Under the pieces are notes generated by a model. That model had not been told where the DNA came from, did not search any database, and worked only from the letters and a program-made list of their open reading frames with translations. DNA of 64,000 nucleotides, taken from Demequina rhizosphaerae (GTDB lineage: Bacteria > Actinomycetota > Actinomycetes > Actinomycetales > Demequinaceae). Each line of letters begins with the position of its first letter. Within the stretch, counting starts at the first letter, position 1. The stretch spans positions 62,001 to 126,000 of the forward strand of contig NZ_BBMC01000004.1 in assembly GCF_000971255.1 (NCBI RefSeq), given 5' to 3'. The position numbers were made by a program, and so were the translations under genes. Shown here piece by piece: positions 34,811 through 42,321 of the stretch.

Positions 34811-35488
34811 ATGACTCGAATTGTTTTGGTCGAAGATGACCCGACCATTTCAGAACCCTTGACCCGTGCTTTGGGCAGGGAGGGGTACGACGTCGAGTGG
34901 CATGGCACCGGCGCGGGAGGGGTCGGGGCATCCGATGACGCGGACCTGGTGATCCTTGACCTGGGCCTGCCCGACATCGACGGGGTGGACGTCGCGCGAC
35001 GCATCCGCGACAAGGGTCTCCAGGTGCCGATCCTCATGCTCACGGCGCGCGCCGACGAGGTCGACCTCGTGGTCGGGCTCGACGCCGGCGCCGACGACTA
35101 CGTCACCAAGCCGTTCCGCCTCGCCGAGCTGCTCGCCCGCGTGCGCGCGCTGCTGCGCCGCCGCACCGGCACCGAGTCGGGCGTCGACATCGAGGCCGGC
35201 GGCGTCCGCATCGACGTGGCCGGCCACCGCGCGTACCTCGACGGCGCCGAACTGCAGCTGAGCGGCAAGGAGTTCGACCTGCTCCAGGTGCTCGTCTCGA
35301 ACGCGGGCTCGGTCGTGTCGCGCGACACCCTCATGCGCGAGGTGTGGTCCGCGGACCCGGGCGCGCCGTCCAAGACGCTCGACATGCACGTGTCCTGGCT
35401 CCGCCGCAAGCTCGGCGACGACGCCTCGCAGCCGCACTTCATCACGACGGTGCGGGGCATGGGCTTCCGCTTCGAGAACAGCGCCTGA
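34811..35488 (+). CDS. OmpR/PhoB-family response regulator
   Basis: A 225-residue regulator with a receiver domain (acidic pocket EDD at 8-10, phospho-acceptor D50 in ILDLGLPD, K in DDYVTKPF) and a winged-helix DNA-binding domain (about 130-225, ending FITTVRGMGFRF). It is followed eight bases later by a sensor kinase, so the two form a pair. The first 60 bases of the gene are distinctly less GC-rich than the rest (ATTGTTTTGGTCGAAG), common near leaderless starts. The signal and regulon are unknown. Confidence 0.92.
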   Translation: MTRIVLVEDDPTISEPLTRALGREGYDVEWHGTGAGGVGASDDADLVILDLGLPDIDGVDVARRIRDKGLQVPILMLTARADEVDLVVGLDAGADDYVTKPFRLAELLARVRALLRRRTGTESGVDIEAGGVRIDVAGHRAYLDGAELQLSGKEFDLLQVLVSNAGSVVSRDTLMREVWSADPGAPSKTLDMHVSWLRRKLGDDASQPHFITTVRGMGFRFENSA

Positions 35489-35496
35489 GGGGAGCC

Positions 35497-36810
35497 GTGC
35501 GCCGGCGCGTCCTCGCCGCGACCTTCTCCGCGCTCGCGGTCGCGGTCATCATGCTGGGCATCCCGCTCGCCGTGGCGGCCGCGCAGATCATGCGCGACGA
35601 TGCGCTGCGCACCCTCGACCAGCGCGCGACGGTCGCGGCGCGCGCGCTCGAGGTGCGCTACCTCTCGGGCGAGTCCATCACCGAGAACAACGTCGCCTCG
35701 TTCGTGTCGACCAGCCCCGGCGCGCCCGAGTACATGTACGTGCGGCTGCCCGACGGCACCACGCTGTCGGCCGGCGAGGAGCCCAAGCCCGCGTACTCCG
35801 AGGGCCACACGACGGACTCGGGGCTCGTGGTCCTCGCGTACCTGTCGAAGTGGGACGTGTTCTGGCAGGCCGCGCGCATCGTCGGCCTGGTCCTGGCGAG
35901 CGGCACGGTCGCGATCGTCGCGGGCGCGGCGATGGCGATCTGGCAGGCGAACCGCCTGTCCGCGCCGCTCGTCTACCTCGCCGCCTCGGCGGAGCAGCTG
36001 GGCTCGGGCCAGGTCCGGCCCCGGCTCGAGAAGACCGGCATCGAGGAGATCGACCTCGTCGCGGACGAGCTGTCGCGCTCGTCCGACCGGATGGCCGCGC
36101 GCCTGGCCACCGAGCGCCAGTTCGCCGCCGACGCGTCGCACCAGCTCCGCACCCCGCTCACCGCGCTGACGATGCGGCTCGAGGAGATCGCGGTGCTGAC
36201 CGAGCAGGAGGAGGTGCGCGAGGAGGCCGAGCGCTCGCTCGAGCAGGTCGAGCGGCTCGTCGGCGTCGTCGACGAGCTTCTGGGCCGGTCGCGGCGCGCG
36301 CTGGGCTCGGGCACGGAGCTCGTGCAGCTCGACGAGGTGTTCGACCAGCAGCGCGAGGAGTGGGCGGCGGCCTTCGAGCAGGCCGGCCGGCGGCTCGTCG
36401 TCACGCCCACCCGCTCGACGGTGTTCGCGACCCCGGGCGGCCTCGCGCAGGTGCTCGCGACGCTCATCGAGAACTCGCTCAAGCACGGCGGCGGCACCAC
36501 GCGCGTCGCCGCGCGCCAGTCCGGCCAGAACCACGCCGTGGTCATCGAGGTCGCGGACGAGGGCGCGGGCGTGCCCGAGGAGCTTGCCCCGCGGATCTTC
36601 GAGCGCGAGGTGACCTCGGGCCGCGGCACGGGCCTGGGCCTCGCGCTCGCGCGCGACCTCGTGACCGCCGACGGCGGTCGCCTCGAGCTCGCCCAGCGCG
36701 TGCCGGCGACCTTCGCGGTCTTCCTCCAGGGCGTGCCGCACATGGTCGACATCGAGGAGATCGTGCCGCACTCGCGCCAGATCGACCGGCGCCGTCGGCG
36801 CCGCCGCTGA
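35497..36810 (+). CDS. membrane sensor histidine kinase
   Basis: A 437-residue kinase and partner of the preceding regulator. Two membrane segments (about 5-25 and 125-150) flank an extracytoplasmic sensor of about 95 residues, then a HAMP domain, the H-box ASHQLRTPLTAL with H215, an N-box ENSLKHGG, the G1 block DEGAGVPEE and the G2 block GRGTGLGLALA. The C-terminus is basic (RRRRRRR). The start GTG at 35497 has AGGGGAG upstream. The gene ends one base from the convergent gtrA gene with no hairpin in between. Confidence 0.92.
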   Translation: MRRRVLAATFSALAVAVIMLGIPLAVAAAQIMRDDALRTLDQRATVAARALEVRYLSGESITENNVASFVSTSPGAPEYMYVRLPDGTTLSAGEEPKPAYSEGHTTDSGLVVLAYLSKWDVFWQAARIVGLVLASGTVAIVAGAAMAIWQANRLSAPLVYLAASAEQLGSGQVRPRLEKTGIEEIDLVADELSRSSDRMAARLATERQFAADASHQLRTPLTALTMRLEEIAVLTEQEEVREEAERSLEQVERLVGVVDELLGRSRRALGSGTELVQLDEVFDQQREEWAAAFEQAGRRLVVTPTRSTVFATPGGLAQVLATLIENSLKHGGGTTRVAARQSGQNHAVVIEVADEGAGVPEELAPRIFEREVTSGRGTGLGLALARDLVTADGGRLELAQRVPATFAVFLQGVPHMVDIEEIVPHSRQIDRRRRRRR

Positions 36811-36811
36811 C

Positions 36812-37315
36812 TCAGGGGTCGTCGCGCGCGTCCGGTGCCCGGGTGACCGCCGCATCGTCCCCGGCGGGCGCCTCGAAGACGAACAGCGCGTACCCGATGT
36901 AGCGGGTGATGGTGCCCAGGCCGATGCCGACGAGCGACGCGAAGTTGTCCGCGAGAAGGCTCGTGAACCCCCACCAGTGGTGGGACACGAACAGCGTGGC
37001 GGCCTCGACCGCCAGCGCCGCGGCGTTGACGAGGCCGAACAGCACGAGCTCGCGGGCGGGCCGATGCCGCCGGCGGCCGCGGTACGTCCACTCGCGATGC
37101 GCGACCCAGGCGAACAGGATCGACACCAGCGTCGCGATGACCTTCGCGGTCACCACGCGGTCGTCGTCGCCCGCGAACTCGGCGTCCGGGCCGAGCGGTC
37201 CGAGGCGCAGGAGGTTGAACACGCCGAGGTTGACGACGATGCCCGCGACCCCGACGAGGCCGAACCGCGCGAGCTCGCCGGCGCGCTCGCGCACCCAGCG
37301 CAGGAGGACGGTCAC
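36812..37315 (-). CDS. GtrA-family membrane protein
   Basis: A 167-residue four-helix protein of the GtrA/DPMS family, thought to help move polyprenyl-phosphate-linked sugars across the membrane. Typical features are the opening FGLVGVAGIVVNLGVFNLL, the loop AWVAHREWTYRGR and the last helix GLGTITRYIGYALFVF. The GTG at 37315 is preceded by a minus-strand TAGGCT box eight bases away. A GDDAAV tail encoded by the 10-mer ends the protein. It lies beside purK as Rv3277 does in M. tuberculosis. Confidence 0.85.
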   Translation of the reverse strand: MTVLLRWVRERAGELARFGLVGVAGIVVNLGVFNLLRLGPLGPDAEFAGDDDRVVTAKVIATLVSILFAWVAHREWTYRGRRRHRPARELVLFGLVNAAALAVEAATLFVSHHWWGFTSLLADNFASLVGIGLGTITRYIGYALFVFEAPAGDDAAVTRAPDARDDP

Positions 37316-37323
37316 GAGGCACG

Positions 37324-37329
37324 AGCCTA
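37324..37329 (-). promoter_or_regulatory. -10 box TAGGCT for gtrA-family gene
   Basis: Minus-strand TAGGCT ends eight bases before the GTG at 37315, close to leaderless spacing. Confidence 0.4.
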
Positions 37330-37337
37330 GCCCCCGG

Positions 37338-37343
37338 TAGTTT
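37338..37343 (+). promoter_or_regulatory. -10 box TAGTTT, leaderless purK
   Basis: TAGTTT ends six bases before the ATG at 37350. It is nearly back to back with the gtrA box. Confidence 0.5.
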
Positions 37344-37349
37344 TGTCCC

Positions 37350-38492
37350 ATGACCCCCATCGTCGCCGTCGTCGGCGGTGGCCAGCTCGCGCGCATGATG
37401 GCCGGGCCCGCCACCGCTCTTGGCATCACCCTGCGCGTGCTCGTCGAGTCGCACGAGGCCGCCGCCGCCCTGCCCGCCCACCAGACCGTCGTGGGGCTGC
37501 CCACGGATCCCGACGCCGTCGCGCGGCTGCTCGCGCACCCGCGGCCCGACGCGCTCACCTGGGAGCACGAGCACATCCCCGCGGACGTGTTCGCGGCGGC
37601 CGAGACGGCGGGCGTGCCCGCCCGCCCCGGTCTCCACGCTCTCCTGTTCGCGCAGGACAAGATCGAGATGCGCACCCGCATGGACGCGCTCGGGCTGCCC
37701 AACCCCGCGTGGCGCCACGTCGAGACCGAGGCCGACGTCGAGGACTTCCTCGCGGTCCACGGCGGCGCGGGCGTGCTCAAGACCGCGCGCGGCGGCTACG
37801 ACGGCAAGGGCGTCCGGGTGATCTCCGCGCCGCACGAGGCCGCCGACTGGCTGCGCGCCGCCGCCGACGGCGGCCCGCGGGTCCTGCTCGAGGAGAAGGT
37901 GCCGTTCGACCGCGAGCTCGCGGTGCTCGTGGCGCGTCGCCCGTCCGGCGAGATGCGGGCCTGGCCCACGGTCGAGTCGATCCAGCGGGCCGGCGTGTGC
38001 TCCGAGGTGATCGCGCCCGCACCCGGACTGTCCGAGGCGCTCGACGACGAGGCCGCGGAGATCGCGGAGGCCGTCGCGCAGGGGCTCGACGTCACCGGCG
38101 TGCTCGCCGTGGAGCTGTTCCTCGCGGGCGACCGGATCCTCGTCAACGAGCTCGCGATGCGCCCGCACAACTCGGGCCACTGGACCATCGACGGCGCCGT
38201 CACCAGCCAGTTCGAGCAGCACCTGCGCGCGGTCCTCGACCTGCCGCTCGGGGCGACCGAGCCCACCGCGCCGTGGACCGTGATGGCCAACGTGCTGGGC
38301 GGCGCCCGCACACGCCTCACCGACGCGCTCGCCGAGGTGGACGATGCGGGGGCCAGGATCCAGCTGTACGGCAAGGGCGTGCGCGCGGGCCGCAAGGTCG
38401 GCCACGTCAACGTGTCCGCGGGCAGCCGCGACGAGGCGTACTCGAGGGCCGTCAAGGCGGCGGCCATCGTCAGGGACGGGGGACAGGCATGA
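37350..38492 (+). CDS. purK: N5-carboxyaminoimidazole ribonucleotide synthase PurK
   Basis: A 380-residue ATP-grasp enzyme that carboxylates AIR with bicarbonate and ATP in de novo purine synthesis. It has [11 protein letters not shown] at the N-terminus, the ATP-grasp lid [26 protein letters not shown] and the metal-binding [18 protein letters not shown] block (written here as [11 protein letters not shown]). PurE follows with a 4-base ATGA overlap, so the unstable carboxy product is likely handed on directly. A 10-mer copy encodes Asp-Asp-Ala near the C-terminus (38339-38348). Confidence 0.95.
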   Translation: MTPIVAVVGGGQLARMMAGPATALGITLRVLVESHEAAAALPAHQTVVGLPTDPDAVARLLAHPRPDALTWEHEHIPADVFAAAETAGVPARPGLHALLFAQDKIEMRTRMDALGLPNPAWRHVETEADVEDFLAVHGGAGVLKTARGGYDGKGVRVISAPHEAADWLRAAADGGPRVLLEEKVPFDRELAVLVARRPSGEMRAWPTVESIQRAGVCSEVIAPAPGLSEALDDEAAEIAEAVAQGLDVTGVLAVELFLAGDRILVNELAMRPHNSGHWTIDGAVTSQFEQHLRAVLDLPLGATEPTAPWTVMANVLGGARTRLTDALAEVDDAGARIQLYGKGVRAGRKVGHVNVSAGSRDEAYSRAVKAAAIVRDGGQA

Positions 38493-38989
38493 GCATCCGG
38501 GTGGGCATCGTCATGGGGTCCGACTCCGACTGGCCGACGATGAAGGCCGCGGGCGAGGCGCTCGACGAGTTCGGCATCGCGTACGAGAAGGACGTCGTGT
38601 CCGCGCACCGCATGCCCGAGCAGATGATCGCGTACGGCCGCGAGGCCGAGTCGCGCGGCCTGTCGGTCATCATCGCGGGCGCAGGCGGCGCCGCGCACCT
38701 GCCCGGCATGCTCGCGTCGGTGACGACGCTGCCGGTCATCGGGGTGCCCGTGCCGCTCAAGCACCTCGACGGCATGGACTCGCTGCTGTCCATCGTGCAG
38801 ATGCCGGCCGGCGTGCCGGTCGCGACGGTGTCGATCGGCGGCGCGCGCAACGCGGGCCTGCTCGCGGCGCGCATCCTCGGCTCGGGCGAGGGCGAGGAGG
38901 CGGCGCGCCTGCGCGAGCGCATGCGCGTGTTCCAGGAGGAGCTGCGCGACCTCGCCTACGCGAAGGGCGAGGCGCTCCGCAACGCCTGA
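38489..38989 (+). CDS. purE: N5-CAIR mutase PurE
   Basis: A 166-residue class I PurE, which moves the carboxyl group from N5 to C4 of [12 protein letters not shown] (phosphate site), SAHRMPEQM (catalytic His) and [12 protein letters not shown] are all present. The length is normal. The start overlaps the purK stop. About 150 bp of non-coding DNA follows, with a 10-mer copy three bases past the stop and no strong hairpin. Confidence 0.96.
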   Translation: MSIRVGIVMGSDSDWPTMKAAGEALDEFGIAYEKDVVSAHRMPEQMIAYGREAESRGLSVIIAGAGGAAHLPGMLASVTTLPVIGVPVPLKHLDGMDSLLSIVQMPAGVPVATVSIGGARNAGLLAARILGSGEGEEAARLRERMRVFQEELRDLAYAKGEALRNA

Positions 38990-38991
38990 CG

Positions 38992-39001
38992 CGCATCGTC
39001 C
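38992..39001 (-). repeat. intergenic copy of the GGACGATGCG 10-mer
   Basis: CGCATCGTCC lies three bases after the purE stop, outside any coding region. Confidence 0.8.
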
Positions 39002-39140
39002 GGCCGGCGGTTCCCGCGCTCAGCGCGTCCCGCGCCGCTCGCCCGCGCCCCATGAGGTGCCGGGTGCCCAGGATCCGCGTATTCGGGCACTGAGCACCTC
39101 CCGAGGCGCATCGGGCCGTGGGAGGCGCGAGAAGGCCGGA

Positions 39141-40418
39141 TCAGTCGATCACGCAGTCCGCGAGGATCTCGTCCTCGGTCTCGCGCAGCGGCGACGGCGA
39201 CGCGCTCGGCGAGGCGCTCGCGGAGGAGCTCTTCTTGTCGTTGTTCTTCTTGGTCGAGCCGTCCGTGGTGGTGTCGTCCGTGGTCGTCTCGGTCTCGGGC
39301 TCGAGCAGGCTCTCGAGCGACTCGTCCGCGATGAGCGCGTCGAAGGCCGCCTGCGCGTCGGGCTGCGTCCACAGCACGTCGCCGCTCGAGTCGCCCGCGT
39401 ACTGCCACGGCACGGTCGCCATGTAGAGGTTGCTCGTGTCGAAGTTGCGCAGGCTCCACGCGAGGCCCAGCAGGTAGCGCGAGTCGCCCAGCTCGGGGTC
39501 CATCGTCATGGACTTCGCGAGCGCGTTGATGAACTTCGTGCCCTTCTTGGCGTCGGTGAGGACGTTGAGGCCGAGCGCCTTGCGCGCCATGTTGGTGAGC
39601 AGCTCCTGCTGACGCTCGATGCGCATGAGGTCCGTGCCGTCGCCGAGGCCGGTGCCGGTGCGGGCGCGGGCCCACGCGAGCGCGGTGGTGCCGTCGAGGA
39701 CCTGCGCGCCGGCCTCGAGCTCGAGGTGCGCCTTGGGGGAGTAGACGTCCTCGGTGATGCACATCGGCACGCCGTCGAGGGCGTCGACCATGTCGACGAA
39801 GCCGGAGAAGTCGACCACCGCGTAGTGGTCGACGAGCAGGCCCGTGAGGTCGTAGATCGTGGTCGCGACGCACGCCGCGGCCTCCGCGATGTTGCCGTTC
39901 TGGCCGCCGTTGGAGAACGCGATGTTGAACTTGCCGGTCCAGCCGTAGACGGTGCTGCCGTCGAGCATCTTGCAGTCGGAGATCGCGACGCGGGAGTCGC
40001 GGGGGATCGACAGCAGCTCGACGCGCTCGCGGTCCGCGGAGATGTGCATGATCATCGTCGTGTCGTTGCGCATGCCGCCGACGTCGCCCTTGCCGAGCTC
40101 CTGGTTGTCCTCGCCGTCGCGCGTGTCCGAGCCCATGAGCAGGATGTTGAGCGCCTTGCCGGCGGACAGGTCCTCGGGGTCGGCGTCGGCTGTCGCGGAG
40201 GGCTCCGCGGACGGCGTCACCGAGGGCAGCAGCGCCGAGATGTCCTGGGTCGTGAACCCGTCGTCCGCGAGGTTGAGGCTCGTCTCGACGAAGACCAGGC
40301 CGAAGCCGAAGACGGCAGCGAACACTCCCAGCACGGCCGCGAGGATGCGGTGCTGGGGCAGGCGCGTCGCATGGCGAAGGCGCCGACGACGGCGATGGTC
40401 CGAGACCTCGACGGTCAT
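39141..40418 (-). CDS. LytR-CpsA-Psr (LCP) family protein, copy 1
   Basis: A 425-residue membrane-anchored LCP enzyme. These transfer lipid-linked glycopolymers (arabinogalactan, teichoic or teichuronic acids) to peptidoglycan. It has a short basic cytoplasmic tail, one membrane helix (about 26-46), then the LCP domain with LLMGSDTRDG, RNDTTMIMHISADR and LLSIPRDS, which provide the Arg/Asp pyrophosphate site. A Thr/Ser/Lys-rich tail precedes a terminal LADCVID. Four extracytoplasmic cysteines match those of the neighbouring paralogue. The start at 40418 has AGGAG upstream. Confidence 0.92.
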   Translation of the reverse strand: MTVEVSDHRRRRRLRHATRLPQHRILAAVLGVFAAVFGFGLVFVETSLNLADDGFTTQDISALLPSVTPSAEPSATADADPEDLSAGKALNILLMGSDTRDGEDNQELGKGDVGGMRNDTTMIMHISADRERVELLSIPRDSRVAISDCKMLDGSTVYGWTGKFNIAFSNGGQNGNIAEAAACVATTIYDLTGLLVDHYAVVDFSGFVDMVDALDGVPMCITEDVYSPKAHLELEAGAQVLDGTTALAWARARTGTGLGDGTDLMRIERQQELLTNMARKALGLNVLTDAKKGTKFINALAKSMTMDPELGDSRYLLGLAWSLRNFDTSNLYMATVPWQYAGDSSGDVLWTQPDAQAAFDALIADESLESLLEPETETTTDDTTTDGSTKKNNDKKSSSASASPSASPSPLRETEDEILADCVID

Positions 40419-40509
40419 TCATGCTCCTGGGCTCGGCGTGCGCGCACGCGTGGACGGTTCTGCTGGCGACTCAACGCGCGCCCCGAGCCACGGGTTCCGG
40501 CACCCCTGG

Positions 40510-41724
40510 TCACCTGCATTCCTGCAGAAGATCCTCGGTCGTGGTGTCGGAGGTGGAGTCGCTGGACTTCGCCGAGGACGAGGGAACAGGGGAGGACGAG
40601 TCCGTGTCCTTCTTCTTGCCGTCATCCCAGGCGGAGCTCGCGTCACCGGTCGTGGTCACGGAGATTGCTCGGTCGTTCCGAATATCGTCCCACAAGTCGT
40701 CGGCCTCGGGCTGAATCTCGACGTTGAGAAGGTCGTCGGTGTACGCCCAGGGCACCGTCACGAACTGGATGTCGTCCGTCGTGAGATTGCGCACACTGTA
40801 GGCGAGACCGACGAGGTAGGACGTGTCCGCGAGCCCGGGGTCCATCGTGAGGGACTCGGCGGCGGCCCGCAGGAAGCGCGTGAGCTCGTCGGTGTCGGTC
40901 AGGAGGTTCTTCGAGAACACGGTCGCCGCGACCTGCTCGAGCAGCTGCTGCTGGCGCGTGATGCGCTGGAGGTCCGAGCCCGACACGTCGCCCTCCTCGG
41001 CGGTGCGCAGGCGCGCGTACGCGAGCGCCGTCTCGCCGTCGAGGACCTGGGGCCCGGCGTCGAGCTCGAGGTGGGCCTTGTCGGAGACGATGCGCTCGGG
41101 GATGCACATGGGGACGCCGCCCAGCGCGTCGACCATGTCGATGAAGCCCTGGAAGTCGACGACGGCGTAGTGGTCGATGCGGACGTCCGACATCTGCTCG
41201 ACGGTCTTGATGGTGCACGCGGCCGCCTCGCCGGCGTCGCCGCGGGCGCCGCCGTTGGAGAACGCGACGTTGAAGTCGCCGTAGCCGCCCGCGATCGTCG
41301 AGCCGTCCGAGTAGGTGCACTCGGGGATCTCCACCTGGGCGTCCCGCGGGATCGACACCACCTCGATGCGGGTGCGGTCGGCGGAGATGTGCATGAGCAT
41401 CGTCGTGTCGTTGCGCATGCCGCCGATGTCCGCGCCACCGCCGACGGTGCCGTTCGTGCCGGTCCGCACGTCGGATCCCATGAGGAGGATGGTGAGCGCC
41501 TCGCCCGCGTCCTCGTCGGTGGGCTGGTCGGGGCGGTCGCCGATGAGGTCGTCGACGTCCCGGGCGTTCGACCCGAGCGTGCGGTCGACCTCGCCGACCA
41601 CGGTGGCCGCGAAGACGAGCACGAAGCCGACGGCCGCGCACAGCACGAGCACCGCGTAGCGGAGCGGCCGTCGCCACCGGCGGGCGTGCGCGTGACGCGG
41701 CTGCACCACCCCCGTGTCGACCAT
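40510..41724 (-). CDS. LytR-CpsA-Psr (LCP) family protein, copy 2
   Basis: A 404-residue paralogue of the next gene with the same layout: basic tail, one membrane helix (about 22-44), LLMGSDVRTG, RNDTTMLMHISADR, VVSIPRDA, a Ser/Asp/Lys-rich linker and a terminal LLQECR. Extracytoplasmic cysteines at PEC, AAAC, PMC and the final QEC line up with copy 1, suggesting two conserved disulfides. The tandem arrangement with a 91-bp gap points to duplication and possible division of acceptor or donor specificity. The start ATG has GGGAG upstream. Confidence 0.92.
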   Translation of the reverse strand: MVDTGVVQPRHAHARRWRRPLRYAVLVLCAAVGFVLVFAATVVGEVDRTLGSNARDVDDLIGDRPDQPTDEDAGEALTILLMGSDVRTGTNGTVGGGADIGGMRNDTTMLMHISADRTRIEVVSIPRDAQVEIPECTYSDGSTIAGGYGDFNVAFSNGGARGDAGEAAACTIKTVEQMSDVRIDHYAVVDFQGFIDMVDALGGVPMCIPERIVSDKAHLELDAGPQVLDGETALAYARLRTAEEGDVSGSDLQRITRQQQLLEQVAATVFSKNLLTDTDELTRFLRAAAESLTMDPGLADTSYLVGLAYSVRNLTTDDIQFVTVPWAYTDDLLNVEIQPEADDLWDDIRNDRAISVTTTGDASSAWDDGKKKDTDSSSPVPSSSAKSSDSTSDTTTEDLLQECR

Positions 41725-41896
41725 CCGGCTCCCTGCTCGTCGTGATGGGCCGCATTGTAGGCAGGCGAGGTCGCGGCCCCCGCGGAGGACCGCGGCGGCG
41801 GCGCGATCGCGACACGCCCGGGCGCGTGCGCGCCGACCAGCGACATCGTCGCGGACGGCCCGCGGAAATTGCTTCGTGCGAAATGGAGCATTCGAC

Positions 41897-41926
41897 TTGA
41901 CTCAGGGGTGATTACACGGCTGTAAT
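41897..41926 (+). promoter_or_regulatory. whiB2 promoter with overlapping inverted repeat
   Basis: TTGACT (41897-41902), an 18-bp spacer and TGTAAT (41921-41926). The -10 is one arm of a perfect inverted repeat ATTACA-CGGC-TGTAAT (41911-41926), a likely operator. The leader to the GTG is about 45 nt with GGAGG. Confidence 0.65.
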
Positions 41927-41976
41927 TCATGGGACGGGGGCGCGATGGATCCCCGTCGCGAACGGAGGTGGGGCCC

Positions 41977-42297
41977 GTGTGGAATATCTACGACGGCTCA
42001 GTTCCCTCGGACGCAGGTAGGCCCGCATCGACGCTGGCGTCGGTGGTGGACATCTTCGACGGAACCGAGGATGACGGGCCGCTGTCTTGGCAGGAGCGCG
42101 CTCTGTGCGCCCAGACGGATCCCGAGGCGTTCTTCCCTGAGAAGGGCGGCTCCACGCGTGAGGCGAAGAAGGTGTGCGCGTCCTGCGACGTGCGCTCCGA
42201 GTGCCTCGACTACGCGCTGGAGAACGACGAGCGTTTCGGCATCTGGGGTGGGCTCTCGGAGCGAGAGCGTCGCAAGCTCAAGCGGCGCGCGGTCTAG
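41977..42297 (+). CDS. whiB2: WhiB2-type iron-sulfur regulator
   Basis: A 106-residue Wbl protein with cluster cysteines C44, C67, C70 and C76 (RALC, VCASC, SEC), the GIWGG turn and the basic tail ERERRKLKRR. The block SWQERALCAQTDPEAFFPEKGGSTREAKKV (shown in parts) is typical of WhiB2/WhmD, which controls septation and division genes. I use the GTG at 41977 with GGAGG upstream; the ATG at 41929 lies two bases after the -10 box and is unlikely. The following glycosyltransferase starts 24 bp downstream. Confidence 0.92.
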   Translation: MWNIYDGSVPSDAGRPASTLASVVDIFDGTEDDGPLSWQERALCAQTDPEAFFPEKGGSTREAKKVCASCDVRSECLDYALENDERFGIWGGLSERERRKLKRRAV

Positions 42298-42321
42298 TCG
42301 GTCAGCCTGCGTGGGAGCACG

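Noticed and set aside
29553..34931. 1792-residue minus-strand open frame
   Set aside because: It is out of frame with the FHA-FtsK and GT-C genes and reads as Arg/Ala/Pro-rich composition noise, as do many other long antisense frames in this high-GC DNA.
41929..41976. upstream ATG as the whiB2 start
   Set aside because: It lies two bases after the -10 element and the added residues have no family similarity. The GTG at 41977 has a strong ribosome site.
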